Positions 25,591-34,723 of a DNA stretch of 56,005 nt are shown one piece after another. Position numbers and translations under genes: made by a program. The stretch comes from a candidate division WOR-3 bacterium (GTDB taxonomy: Bacteria > Hydrothermota > Tepidihabitantia > SM23-42 > JAOAFX01): assembly GCA_039802205.1 (NCBI GenBank), contig JBDRWD010000002.1:1-56005 (forward strand). The letters run 5' to 3'. Each line of letters opens with the position of its first letter. Position 1 is the stretch's first letter. Below the pieces are notes generated by a model. It was given only the letters and a program-made list of their open reading frames with translations, had not been told where the DNA came from and searched no databases.

Positions 25591-25735
25591 TTAATAAAGC
25601 ATTTCTTCAACATTTGCCGTCTCCGGTGCCTCAACTGAGAATGAGCTCCTTATCTTGAATGTTTCACCTGGTTGATTGTAACCTTCCAGTAGTATATTCC
25701 GCGGTCTTTATCTTCTCCACAAGGGACATCTCGCT
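25591..25735 (-). pseudogene. C-terminal remnant of a second DUF4139 gene
   Basis: Reverse translation from about 25735 gives GEDKDRGIYYWKVTIN, matching EKDLGIYYWKGELG near the end of the intact DUF4139 protein downstream. After a one-base deletion near 25684 (AACCAGG where AACCCAGG would keep frame), the other frame continues GETFKIRSSFSVEAPE, matching the family's LKIEVSFVVESPE. It then runs to a TAA at 25593-25591. No N-terminal part is present. This is a broken tandem paralogue about 48 codons long. Confidence 0.8.
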
Positions 25736-25753
25736 CTGCGCAATAATTCGCAT

Positions 25754-25836
25754 GGGAGCTCCCTGCGATATGGGTGAAAATGGAGGGCAAGGCTTTAGCC
25801 TTGCAAAAATCTGCAAACCTGAAGGTTCGCCCTACA
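25754..25836. repeat. Second palindrome cluster
   Basis: It holds GGGAGCTCCC (25754-25763), GCAAGGCTTTAGCCTTGC (25787-25804) and GCAAACCTGAAGGTTCGC (25813-25830). The last is followed by CCTACA, the same type of tail seen in the 15199-15326 cluster. It sits between the DUF4139 remnant and the 3' end of the transpeptidase gene. Confidence 0.7.
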
Positions 25837-25842
25837 TTAAAT

Positions 25843-26592
25843 TCATAAATCATACAGATATTTTCCTTTATCATTCACATGAAATTTAAGAATCTGCTTA
25901 TTCTTCATAAAAATATCATAACCCTGTTTTAAATTCTGCCAGAAAGACCATAAGCCCGTATCTTCTCCTGCAATCATCTTGAGCGAATCCATATTTAAAC
26001 TATCCATCTGACAGGGGAAAATATAAACCATAATCTTATTCTGCCCCTGATTTTTCGTATCAAGGCATATCAGGTACAATTCTTCTATCGCCTCATTACC
26101 TATGGGAATGCATCCAATCGTCACCGCCTCACCATGAATTAAAATATCACCACCAGGGTCTCTTCTGCTACCCAGAATCTTATCCGAAGCATTCGGGTAA
26201 TTTATTCGCAGCGATAAATGAAATTGTGACCTCGGATTGAAACGGGTGATATGATAAAAACCTTCTGGAATCTGCAAGTCCCCCCTTTTTCTTTTCGGAC
26301 CGAGTTTTCCACTAAATGCAGTAAATTTGTATTCCCTCGCCTTCAAAAATTCTGCCCGGTCTTTTGATTCCACCCACAATTGAAGAATTTGTTCTTTTTT
26401 ATATGCGGTAATCAAGACCTTCTCCGGCGGATATTCTACACCCAGACTATCAAAGAGCAAATCAATCTGTGATTGATGTTTCTCCCTTGCAGCATTAACC
26501 CGGTCTTGATTGCGCGGTTGCAATATTAGATCGCCTGTAAGGATAACAATCATCAAGGGGACAACAGAAAAACGCTTTGTTGGTAATTTCAT
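25843..26592 (-). CDS. L,D-transpeptidase family (YkuD) protein
   Basis: A 249-residue protein with an N-terminal hydrophobic segment (VPLMIVILTGDLIL) that would act as a signal or anchor. The C-terminal half is a YkuD domain. The catalytic motif reads IHGEAVTIGCIPIGN, with H153 and nucleophile C161, the HxG...S/TxGC pattern of this family. Members cross-link or attach proteins to peptidoglycan; some are periplasmic murein endopeptidase-like variants. ATG 26592 is preferred over the in-frame ATG at 26622 because a promoter (-35 at 26630-26625, -10 at 26608-26603) occupies the region between them. Confidence 0.85.
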   Translation of the reverse strand: MKLPTKRFSVVPLMIVILTGDLILQPRNQDRVNAAREKHQSQIDLLFDSLGVEYPPEKVLITAYKKEQILQLWVESKDRAEFLKAREYKFTAFSGKLGPKRKRGDLQIPEGFYHITRFNPRSQFHLSLRINYPNASDKILGSRRDPGGDILIHGEAVTIGCIPIGNEAIEELYLICLDTKNQGQNKIMVYIFPCQMDSLNMDSLKMIAGEDTGLWSFWQNLKQGYDIFMKNKQILKFHVNDKGKYLYDL

Positions 26593-26602
26593 CTTATTAG
26601 TT

Positions 26603-26630
26603 ATTCTATTTAAAAGATGCATAAAGTCAA
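26603..26630 (-). promoter_or_regulatory. Promoter of the YkuD gene, very short leader
   Basis: On the minus strand TTGACT (26630-26625) and TAGAAT (26608-26603) are 16 nt apart. The ATG at 26592 follows after 10 nt, leaving a leader of only 3-4 nt. Confidence 0.6.
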
Positions 26631-26781
26631 CCAGAAAGCAAGCCCAAAATTGTATTTTTGCACAATATATGTAATCTTTTACCTATTTTTGTGCATATGT
26701 TAATCTAAATTTATGATATTTCAAGACAAATTTTTGAAAAATCAGGCACGATTATTGCCTTATATAATTATAGGAGATTTT

Positions 26782-27051
26782 ATGCCAGCCATTAAGCAAA
26801 GAATTGAACCACAAGTTTGCACATATCTTGACCCTGAAGCGTATATGCTCATAGTTCAAGTCGTTCTCCCCGGTGCTGAAAAAGATAAAATTTGTGTTAA
26901 GGTTAAAACGGATGCAATCTTAATCAGGGCAGAAAGTGATGAAGTGGATTATTGCAAATATATCTTTTTATCAATGCGTTTGAAAAAAGCATTGAGTAAG
27001 GCTATATACGAAAATGATATTTTGCGAATAACAATTCCGGCGCAGGAGTAG
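26782..27051 (+). CDS. Small Hsp20/alpha-crystallin-like protein
   Basis: An 89-residue protein that is essentially a bare alpha-crystallin/CS-type beta-sandwich. The signature VVLPGAEKDKICVKVKTDAI corresponds to the VDLPGVKKEDI..V of small heat-shock proteins, and the C-terminal strand ends LRITIPA. It lacks the N- and C-terminal arms of full Hsp20. The ATG at 26782 has AGGAG 5 nt upstream; an upstream in-frame ATG at 26713 has none. A TATAAT-like box at about 26762 lies upstream without a clear -35. A chaperone-like role is inferred only from the fold. Confidence 0.72.
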   Translation: MPAIKQRIEPQVCTYLDPEAYMLIVQVVLPGAEKDKICVKVKTDAILIRAESDEVDYCKYIFLSMRLKKALSKAIYENDILRITIPAQE

Positions 27052-27107
27052 AATATTTTTTAACCCCCCCCTACTATCCCCTCTCAAAAAGAAAGATTAA
27101 GGCAGAT

Positions 27108-27635
27108 TTAATCTCTCTGTATCAATAATTCAATTATCTGCTCAGGCAAGGTATCCCGATTTGCCAATGTTACTTCAAAAATTTTTGTATCCTTCCTTTC
27201 TTTGATTCTGTCGCAGAATGGATTGGATGAGTATAGAATCGTCGCCAGCACAGGACATTTTGAATTGAGAGTCTCAATTACTACATCTCTAAATTTATGG
27301 GAATAGAGTTCCATCTTACCAATTTCATCAATTATTACAATCTTATTTTCTACGATTGCTTTCTTTATTGCATCAACACCGATATAATCAATGCACTTCA
27401 GGTCTACGCCATACTTACCCACCTTATAAGAGCTTTTTATATCCTTATGCGCCATTATACAACTATTTCCGCTTAATGTAATCAATTTAAATCCAACCCT
27501 TGTATTATTTTCTCTTATCTCTTCAGTATAAAATCCCGCACACTTATCTTTATACCTTTCTACAACCTTTTTTATAATCGTCGTCTTCCCCACCCCAGGC
27601 AGACCAGTTAGCAGAAAATTCTTTATTTCATTCAT
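27108..27635 (-). CDS. THEP1-type nucleoside triphosphatase
   Basis: A 175-residue P-loop NTPase of the THEP1 (NTPase_1) family. Walker A is GLPGVGKTT (11-19), and Walker B with the family signature reads IVIIDEIGKMEL. The CAGFYTEEIRENNTRVGFKL segment matches the conserved GF.T.EIRE..R.GF block. The length is typical (about 175-190). Characterised members hydrolyse ATP/GTP in vitro, but the physiological role is unsettled. It overlaps the upstream secreted-protein gene by 8 nt and is probably co-transcribed with it. Confidence 0.9.
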   Translation of the reverse strand: MNEIKNFLLTGLPGVGKTTIIKKVVERYKDKCAGFYTEEIRENNTRVGFKLITLSGNSCIMAHKDIKSSYKVGKYGVDLKCIDYIGVDAIKKAIVENKIVIIDEIGKMELYSHKFRDVVIETLNSKCPVLATILYSSNPFCDRIKERKDTKIFEVTLANRDTLPEQIIELLIQRD

Positions 27636-28395
27636 TATGCGTATAAATCACATATTTTTTAAGAACCGAAGGGGTTATATAGTGGCTCGTAACCGCCGTC
27701 TTTATGCCATACCTCTTTTCAATAAGTTTCTTTGCCCTCATAACACTATTCTTTGTTAAATACAGCCCGGTATAACCATGATAAAAACCATCTTTTTCAT
27801 ACTGGTAGAATGACATCGGTGAATATAATCCACCTTCAACCTTAAGCCATAAAAATTCCTCATCAGGGCGGTCATAATTTATATCTAAACCTTCAATAAG
27901 TGCGAGTATTCCATTTTTTGTTTTGCACACCCCTATATGGAGTGAAAATAACCAGATACCGGCGGTAACATTTGGGCTGATTGTATAATCCTTTATTCCC
28001 CATAAATCTTTCAAAATCTTATTAACCGCAATTGAATCTGTAAGCCGTAAATGAATTTCTTTGCCATTCTTTATATATGACTCCTTAGGTATCCTAAAAT
28101 TTCCTGCATAATTATCTATCAATTTATACTGCAGGTAATTTTTAATTAAACCCCGTCGCACATTACTTTTAATCAAACTATCAAGTCTAATGACAACATT
28201 TGTAACTTTTATTGCATCTTTAACAAAATTTTCTGCACGTTCATCGCCACCATAATTATTGATATATGTGGCATTGAAATATGCTGAATTGAAATAGCAT
28301 TCTTCAGTGTCAGTGGCAAAGAGAAATGTTGTAAAAAACATATTACATAAAAATGCGATACCAATAAATTCTTTGATAAAAATTTTCAGCAACAT
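27628..28395 (-). CDS. Exported protein of unknown function
   Basis: A 255-residue protein starting MLLKIFIKEFIGIAFLCNMF, a plausible signal peptide ending near FATDTEE. The rest has no motif I recognise; it includes DNYAGNFRIPKESYIKNGKE and a C-terminal helix-rich tail. ATG 28395 is chosen because a TTGACT-17-TATAAT promoter ends 6 nt upstream; an in-frame GTG/ATG extension to 28515 would run through that promoter. It is co-transcribed with the THEP1 gene, which overlaps its 3' end by 8 nt. Confidence 0.65.
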   Translation of the reverse strand: MLLKIFIKEFIGIAFLCNMFFTTFLFATDTEECYFNSAYFNATYINNYGGDERAENFVKDAIKVTNVVIRLDSLIKSNVRRGLIKNYLQYKLIDNYAGNFRIPKESYIKNGKEIHLRLTDSIAVNKILKDLWGIKDYTISPNVTAGIWLFSLHIGVCKTKNGILALIEGLDINYDRPDEEFLWLKVEGGLYSPMSFYQYEKDGFYHGYTGLYLTKNSVMRAKKLIEKRYGIKTAVTSHYITPSVLKKYVIYTHNE

Positions 28396-28401
28396 CAACA
28401 A

Positions 28402-28430
28402 ATTATATTTATCATCCTTCAGAAAGTCAA
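28402..28430 (-). promoter_or_regulatory. Promoter of the unknown exported gene and THEP1, leaderless type
   Basis: On the minus strand TTGACT (28430-28425) and TATAAT (28407-28402) are 17 nt apart. The ATG at 28395 begins after 6 nt, at the expected transcription start. Confidence 0.75.
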
Positions 28431-28634
28431 TGCAAAAATACCTTATGAACTCTGCAGTGACATCTATGCCACCCATATATCGATTCAAAATAAATCTCAT
28501 CACCTGGACCGTCATTTTTTATCTATTTCACTTTTTGCAAAAGCGAAATAATCTTAGACAATTGCTCGCTAATTTCAGAAGGTTAATCGAATATTGCAAG
28601 AATGAGAATAACTCGCATATTGGTTCTTGTAATA

Positions 28635-30197
28635 TCAACATATTGTTTTTAAACTTAGAATTCGGTCGATGCGGAAGGTTCTCTCTTCTTTTCTTTTTTC
28701 ACAATATGCCCTTACTCCCAAAAATTTCTTATTCTGAAAATCAAATTCACCAACTTCATAGGGCTGGATTATCCTCTTGCTCTTTTCGTCATTGGGTTTT
28801 AAATATACAATCTCAAGTAAAGCCCCTCTGGCAATTGCATTTTCTATAATTTCAATTTTTTTCTCAAGGGATATCTCCCTTTCTGATAATTTATACTGGA
28901 AGTTCGTCAAAAATTTTACAATCTTCCAGTCGGTAAATATATGTCCTTTTTTAATCGGTTTTGACAGACTTATTCCTTCAAATGATGTGCACCTGCTCAA
29001 TGCCACATAGACCTGTCCACCCGCAAATGTTCCCCGACCTAAATCAATTATCACCTTATCAAATGTCTTTCCCTGACTCTTATGAATCGTCACCGCCCAG
29101 GCAAGTTTTAATGGATATTGGGTGAACTTGCCGACTGTTTCTGATTCAATCGTCTTTGTATTCTCATTATAATAAAAATGGAAAATCTCCCAAGTAAATG
29201 GTGTAACATATTCAATATTATCATCCTGAAGCTGAACCGCTATTGTATCACACCCCTCCTTTTTACTATAGCGAACATTCAAAACCCTACCGATAGATCC
29301 ATTAACCCACCTGCCCATAGAATCGTTATTTAACATCATCACCTGGGCACCGGGTTTTATCGTCAAGATATAATCGGTTGGAAAAGAATTTTTATCAAAC
29401 TCACCCTCAATATCAGCAGTCCATTGATAAACCTTACCAGGCAACTTTTGGAGGCATTCTTCGTTTATCCTGTGTGCCACTTCATTAAGTGTTGTGAGAT
29501 ATACTACAAAGTCATTTTTTCCTTTTTTTAGTTGTGCACCAACCCGGGTATTTAAAAGTCTAATGTCCTCTTCAGTAACCGTATTGTTTCTAATTCTATT
29601 CAAAAGTTCAATAAAATTTGCATCCTTCTGGCGATACACCTTTTCCAGTTCGACAAATTCTACAGGCAAATCCTTAAATACTTTTGCATCAAAGAAATAG
29701 GCACTTTTATAATATTCGCTGAAGATTTTCTTTTCTTTAGATGTTACAACCGGCGGTAATTGATATAAATCGCCGATAAAAATCATCTGAATCCCTCCAA
29801 AAGGTTTATTTGAATCTTTACCGTTCAACCTTAAAAAATGGTCAACACAATCAAGCAAGTCAGCACGCACCATAGAGATTTCGTCGATGATTATGGCATC
29901 AAGTTCCCTGTAGATTCGGGCGTCTTCCGGTTTTAGTTTTTTGACCGTTTTAATCGTTACATCGGGTTTGAAGCCAAAAAATGAATGAATTGTTTCACCC
30001 TGGACATTGAGTGCTGCGACACCAGTTGGAGCTAAAACAACAATCTTTTTACTGGTTATGGAACGGAAATATTCTAAGAGTGTTGATTTACCTGTCCCTG
30101 CCTTACCGGTAACAAAAACATTTTTGTCTGTGTTCTCCATCAAAGCTAATGCTTTTTTAAACTCATCGTTGAATTCGATGTTAATTGAATTGCTCAT
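28635..30197 (-). CDS. Pif1-family DNA helicase with C-terminal WYL domain
   Basis: A 520-residue SF1B helicase. Walker A GKAGTGKS (31-38), the APTGVAALNVQGETIHSFFGF block, Walker B IIIDEISMVRADL, GDLYQLPPV and the late WAVTIHKSQGKTFDKVIIDLG identify the Pif1/RecD-like family. The last 75 residues (IENAIARGALLEIVYLKPND, QPYEVGEF, FRIDRILSLK) form a WYL domain, a known ligand/nucleic-acid sensing module. A Pif1-WYL architecture is described from Thermotoga. The start at ATG 30197 follows a promoter by 16 nt with no strong ribosome site. A weak hairpin at 28526-28548 could end the transcript. Confidence 0.9.
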   Translation of the reverse strand: MSNSINIEFNDEFKKALALMENTDKNVFVTGKAGTGKSTLLEYFRSITSKKIVVLAPTGVAALNVQGETIHSFFGFKPDVTIKTVKKLKPEDARIYRELDAIIIDEISMVRADLLDCVDHFLRLNGKDSNKPFGGIQMIFIGDLYQLPPVVTSKEKKIFSEYYKSAYFFDAKVFKDLPVEFVELEKVYRQKDANFIELLNRIRNNTVTEEDIRLLNTRVGAQLKKGKNDFVVYLTTLNEVAHRINEECLQKLPGKVYQWTADIEGEFDKNSFPTDYILTIKPGAQVMMLNNDSMGRWVNGSIGRVLNVRYSKKEGCDTIAVQLQDDNIEYVTPFTWEIFHFYYNENTKTIESETVGKFTQYPLKLAWAVTIHKSQGKTFDKVIIDLGRGTFAGGQVYVALSRCTSFEGISLSKPIKKGHIFTDWKIVKFLTNFQYKLSEREISLEKKIEIIENAIARGALLEIVYLKPNDEKSKRIIQPYEVGEFDFQNKKFLGVRAYCEKRKEERTFRIDRILSLKTIC

Positions 30198-30213
30198 GGC
30201 TTTTTTCTGTATT

Positions 30214-30241
30214 ATTATATAAAAAATGTAGGGGTGGTCAA
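30214..30241 (-). promoter_or_regulatory. Promoter of the Pif1-WYL gene
   Basis: On the minus strand TTGACC (30241-30236) and TATAAT (30219-30214) are 16 nt apart. The leader to ATG 30197 is about 10 nt and purine-rich but has no clear GGAGG. Confidence 0.65.
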
Positions 30242-30369
30242 GAAACTAAAAGAATGATGGTTGAAGCAGTTAAAAATTAAATGATAATCAAAAATGAAAG
30301 ATATGAGAGTTGAGGTGTGGTATTCCCCAATGACCCTTAAAAGACACCAATTTAAAAATTAAGATTCAT

Positions 30370-33300
30370 TTAAAATTGATAAGAGATACTTTTTTTAAAC
30401 TCATTAATTGCCCGGATCTTGATTTCACCCTGACAAGCAAATCTTATTGCTTCAATCTCGGCATAGGCAGAATTCAAAGCAGTTATAAACGGAATGTTGA
30501 GTTCCACAGCGAGGCGGCGCATGGTATAACCATCCCTTTTGGCACTATAATTCATTGTTGGGGTATTGATTATCAAGTTGATCTTACCCTGACGCATCAA
30601 ATCCAGGGCATTTGGCGATTTGTGCTCACTAATACGATAAACAGTCTCAACTTCGATACCCTTTTCCTGAAGATATTGAGCAGTTCCCCGGGTGGCGACA
30701 ATTTTAAATCCCAGATCCTTCAACGCCTTTGCAATCTTGACTATTTCTTCTTTGTCTTCATCGCGTACAGTGATGTAGACAGTTCCTGATTTGGCAAACT
30801 TATTATCAGCGAGGATTGCCTTATAATATGCAGCACCAAATGTTTCATCGACTGCCATCACTTCACCGGTTGATTTCATCTCCGGACCAAGTATTGGATC
30901 AACACCCGGCAATTTGAGAAATGGAAATACCGGACCTTTTACTGAAACAAAATTTAAATTTAAATCTTTAGGTAGATTTAAATCTTTAATTTTATAACCG
31001 AGCATGATTTTGGTGGCGATTTTCGCCAGAGGAATTCCAATAGTTTTTGAGACATAAGGAACCGTTCTTGATGCCCGGGGATTTGCCTCAAGGACATATA
31101 TTGTGCCATTTTGAATGGCTAACTGAATATTTATCAGTCCCACAGTATTCAACACCAATGCGATATCCCGGACAATTCTTTTTATCTCCCGGATGGTTTC
31201 CTCTTGAAGATTTTGAGGTGGCATCACACAGTATGAATCCCCAGAGTGTACCCCTGCTTGCTCGATATGTTCCATGATGCCGGCGATAAAAACATCTTCG
31301 CCATCACACAAGGCATCCACATCTACTTCGATGGCATTAGCAATATATTTATCAACAAGAATTGGGTGATCTGGCGAAACTTTTACTGCCAATCGGATAT
31401 ATTTTTCTAATTCCTGTTCATCATAAATGATTTCCATCGCTCTCCCCCCTAACACATAACTGGGGCGGACGAGCACGGGATAACCAATCTTTTTTGCAAT
31501 TTCTCGCACGTCTTCGAAACTGTAACCGGTAGCAAATGGTGGCTGGAGGAGATTGAGTTGGCGAAGAATTGTGGAAAATGCCTCCCGATCTTCAGCCTGA
31601 TGCATGCTGAGTGGACTAGTACCCAAAATTTTAGTTTTTAAGCCATATTTTTTCAAAGCATGAAACAATGGCATCGCTAAATTGACCGATGTTTGCCCAC
31701 CGAATTGTAATATTACTCCGTAAGGATCTTCCCGCAATATTACATGCAAAATATCTTCGAGCTTCAAGGGCTCAAAATATAATCTCGTGGAAATATCAAA
31801 ATCAGTTGAGACTGTTTCGGGATTATTATTAATTATGACTGCTTCATATCCTATTTCTTTTAGAGCCAGTGCCGAATGGACGCAACAATAATCAAATTCT
31901 ATCCCCTGCCCAATGCGAATTGGTCCGGAACCAATTATCAAAATATTCCTCTTGTTTTTCTTTCTTCGTTTTTTGGCTTTGGCTTCAGCCCAATAGGTAG
32001 AATAATAGTAGGGAGTATATGCCTCAAACTCACCGGCGCAGGTATCAACAATGTTATAACTCGGCAATATCTTCTGCCGAAGACGAAATTCCGTGACCTG
32101 TTCTCGGCTTAAATTGAGAATTTTACTTATGTATTCATCACTAAAACCCATTTTCTTTGCCTGCAGAAGACACAAGGACTCCATGCCGTGTTTCTTTATC
32201 GCTTTTTCCATTTTCACAATATTTTCAATTTTGGCAATAAAGAATTCGTCTACTCTTGATAAAAAAGCAATTTTTTTCCTTGAATAACCACGACGTAGGG
32301 CTTCTGCCACCGCGAAGATAAAACGATCTGTTGGTTCCTGTAACTCTCTGATTAATTCGTATTCCTTCCAGGCATCCGGTTCCAGACCAACTTTATCAAT
32401 CTCTAAAGAACGAAGTGCCTTGAGGAGCGCTTCTTCAATCGTAGAACCGATCGCCATCACCTCACCCGTGGACTTCATTTGAGTGCCAATGCGCCGGTCG
32501 ACCGTGGGAAATTTATCAAAAGGCCAACGCGGAATCTTGATCACCACATAGTCCAGTGCTGGTTCAAAGGCGGCGGTGGTTTTTTTAGTTATTGCGTTGG
32601 GAATCTCATCAAGATTAAACCCAACTGCAATCTTAGCACTCACTCGTGCAATAGGATAACCAGTGGCTTTAGAAGCGAGAGCTGAAGAACGGGATACCCG
32701 TGGATTCACTTCAATCACCCGATATTCCCATTTCCTTGGATTCACCGCAAACTGAATATTACATCCCCCAGCAATCTTTAACGCCCTGATTATTTTTATC
32801 GCCGAATTCCGTAAAATCTGATGTTGCTTATCAGTCAGGGTCTGGGCGGGAGCAACCACGATACTCTCGCCTGTATGTATTCCCATTGGATCAATGTTCT
32901 CCATACTGCAGATGATAATGCAATTATCGTTATTATCTCGCATGACTTCATATTCGTATTCCTTCCAACCCAGAACACTTTCTTCGATTAAGACCTGATG
33001 GATTGGAGAACGATTAAGTCCAGTAATAACCGAATCATATAATTGATCAATATCGTATACCACACTGCTCCCGGTGCCACCAAGGGTATAGGCTGGGCGG
33101 ATTAACAGTGGAAAATTAAGATTTTTCACTACCGTCCGCGCTTCTTCATAATTGTGAACGGCATAACTGCATGGAATCGGTTCGCCAATCTGCTTCATCA
33201 GGTTACAAAAATATTCACGGTTTTCAGCCATCTCTATCGTCTGGAGATTAGAGCCGAGCAATTCCACTTTAAATTTTTCCAGAACGCCCTGACGTGCAAG

Positions 33301-33603
33301 TTCATAGGCTAAATTCAAACCAGTCTGACCGCCGAAACCAGGCAAAAGTCCCTGTGGTCTTTCTTTTTCGATTATTCGAGCAATGACCTCAGGGGTAAGA
33401 GGTTCAATATAAACAATGTCGGCAGTCTCAAGATCGGTTTGAATCGTTGCCGGATTTGAATTTACAATTATCGTTTCGTACCCTTCTTCGCGTAAGGACC
33501 GGCTGGCTTGAGAGCCGGAAAAATCAAATTCTGCGGCTTGACCGATGATAATCGGTCCGGAACCAATTATTAAAACTCGTTTAATATCCCTGCGCCCGGG
33601 CAT
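30370..33603 (-). CDS. carB: Carbamoyl-phosphate synthase large subunit
   Basis: A 1077-residue CarB of normal length. It has two homologous ATP-grasp halves, each beginning with a PGP-type loop: VLIIGSGPIIIGQAAEFDFS near residue 10 and ILIIGSGPIRIGQGIEFDYC near 560. The MGS-like allosteric domain is at the C-terminus (LKDLGFKIVATRGTAQYL). It makes carbamoyl phosphate from bicarbonate, ATP and ammonia delivered by CarA, for arginine and pyrimidines. It overlaps carA by 23 nt, so the two are translationally coupled. No pyr or arg genes are adjacent. Confidence 0.97.
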   Translation of the reverse strand: MPGRRDIKRVLIIGSGPIIIGQAAEFDFSGSQASRSLREEGYETIIVNSNPATIQTDLETADIVYIEPLTPEVIARIIEKERPQGLLPGFGGQTGLNLAYELARQGVLEKFKVELLGSNLQTIEMAENREYFCNLMKQIGEPIPCSYAVHNYEEARTVVKNLNFPLLIRPAYTLGGTGSSVVYDIDQLYDSVITGLNRSPIHQVLIEESVLGWKEYEYEVMRDNNDNCIIICSMENIDPMGIHTGESIVVAPAQTLTDKQHQILRNSAIKIIRALKIAGGCNIQFAVNPRKWEYRVIEVNPRVSRSSALASKATGYPIARVSAKIAVGFNLDEIPNAITKKTTAAFEPALDYVVIKIPRWPFDKFPTVDRRIGTQMKSTGEVMAIGSTIEEALLKALRSLEIDKVGLEPDAWKEYELIRELQEPTDRFIFAVAEALRRGYSRKKIAFLSRVDEFFIAKIENIVKMEKAIKKHGMESLCLLQAKKMGFSDEYISKILNLSREQVTEFRLRQKILPSYNIVDTCAGEFEAYTPYYYSTYWAEAKAKKRRKKNKRNILIIGSGPIRIGQGIEFDYCCVHSALALKEIGYEAVIINNNPETVSTDFDISTRLYFEPLKLEDILHVILREDPYGVILQFGGQTSVNLAMPLFHALKKYGLKTKILGTSPLSMHQAEDREAFSTILRQLNLLQPPFATGYSFEDVREIAKKIGYPVLVRPSYVLGGRAMEIIYDEQELEKYIRLAVKVSPDHPILVDKYIANAIEVDVDALCDGEDVFIAGIMEHIEQAGVHSGDSYCVMPPQNLQEETIREIKRIVRDIALVLNTVGLINIQLAIQNGTIYVLEANPRASRTVPYVSKTIGIPLAKIATKIMLGYKIKDLNLPKDLNLNFVSVKGPVFPFLKLPGVDPILGPEMKSTGEVMAVDETFGAAYYKAILADNKFAKSGTVYITVRDEDKEEIVKIAKALKDLGFKIVATRGTAQYLQEKGIEVETVYRISEHKSPNALDLMRQGKINLIINTPTMNYSAKRDGYTMRRLAVELNIPFITALNSAYAEIEAIRFACQGEIKIRAINEFKKSISYQF

Positions 33604-34675
33604 TGATTAGCTTAAAGAATCTCTCAAAGAGAAAAGAAGTATCATGGGGTCCAGGAGCACCTTCAGGGTGGAATTGAACAGAAAAGATTGGAAGTTGATG
33701 ATGACGCATCCCCTCAATCGTGCCGTCATTGAGATTTATCCAATCAAAAATCATATCCGATTTTTTGTTTTCGCCTAAAATTGCATAGCCGTGATTTTGG
33801 GCGGTAATGTAAACGCGATTAGTCTCCAAAAACTTAACTGGATGATTATAGCCCCGATGGCCAAAGGTCAATTTATAGGTCTTTAACCCCAGAGCCAAGC
33901 CGATAAGCTGATGGCCTAAGCAGATGCCGAATATTGGATATTTATTTTCAATTAATTGCTTTAAAGTCTTTACCGTTGTGTTAAGTAGCGCGGGATGGGC
34001 GGGATCACCAGGACCGTTGGATACAACAATCCCGTCAGGGTTTAACTTTTTTATGTCTTCAAGGGATATATTATAAGGCACTTGAAAAACTGATGCGTAC
34101 CGGAGAAGATTATTCAAGATACTCTTTTTAACTCCGCAATCGATGAGCACAATCCGATGATTCTTCTTTCCTTTATGAAATATCACCGACTGACATGAAA
34201 CTTCATGCACAAGATTTTCAGAATGAGGATGGGGTTTTTTTATTAACTGAGTCAAAAGGTTTTTTATATCGATCCTTCGTGTGGAAACAGAAAGCATTGC
34301 TTTCATGGTGCCGTAATATCTAAGTTTCAATGTAAGCTCACGAGTATCAATGTCCCAGATACAAGGAAGATGATTCTGGATTAAATAATCATCAATCCTT
34401 CTTCTGTTAGTTGAAAAAAAAGCAGGTTCTTTTATAACAAGCCCACGAATTTTAACCGCAGCGGATTCCTGAAATCTATGGTCAAAACCGTAGTTGCCAA
34501 TCAGTGGATAGGTTAACAATAAAATTTGCCCAGCATAAGAAGGGTCAGTGAATGCCTCTTCATAGCCGGTCATTGAAGTATTAAAAACAATCTCTCCATA
34601 TACGGTTTTGTTTGGTCCCAAGCCTTTACCCTGAAATACAGTCCCATCTTCAAGAATCAAAGTTCCTAATTTCAT
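33581..34675 (-). CDS. carA: Carbamoyl-phosphate synthase small subunit
   Basis: A 364-residue CarA. The N-terminal domain (MKLGTLILEDGTVFQGKGLG, FNTSMTGYEEAFTDPSYAGQ) is followed by a class I glutamine amidotransferase domain with the nucleophile cysteine in FGICLGHQL and the His/Glu of QFHPEGAPGPHD. It hydrolyses glutamine and channels ammonia to CarB. ATG 34675 lies 6 nt from a TATAAT box, so the transcript should be leaderless. Confidence 0.97.
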   Translation of the reverse strand: MKLGTLILEDGTVFQGKGLGPNKTVYGEIVFNTSMTGYEEAFTDPSYAGQILLLTYPLIGNYGFDHRFQESAAVKIRGLVIKEPAFFSTNRRRIDDYLIQNHLPCIWDIDTRELTLKLRYYGTMKAMLSVSTRRIDIKNLLTQLIKKPHPHSENLVHEVSCQSVIFHKGKKNHRIVLIDCGVKKSILNNLLRYASVFQVPYNISLEDIKKLNPDGIVVSNGPGDPAHPALLNTTVKTLKQLIENKYPIFGICLGHQLIGLALGLKTYKLTFGHRGYNHPVKFLETNRVYITAQNHGYAILGENKKSDMIFDWINLNDGTIEGMRHHQLPIFSVQFHPEGAPGPHDTSFLFERFFKLINARAQGY

Positions 34676-34681
34676 CCGGCT

Positions 34682-34710
34682 ATTATAATCAAAAATTTAT
34701 AAAAAGTCAA
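34682..34710 (-). promoter_or_regulatory. carAB promoter, leaderless type
   Basis: On the minus strand TTGACT (34710-34705) and TATAAT (34687-34682) are 17 nt apart, with the carA ATG 6 nt beyond. There is no space for a leader attenuator or pyrimidine-sensing element, unlike many carAB operons. Confidence 0.78.
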
Positions 34711-34723
34711 TATTTATGAAACT

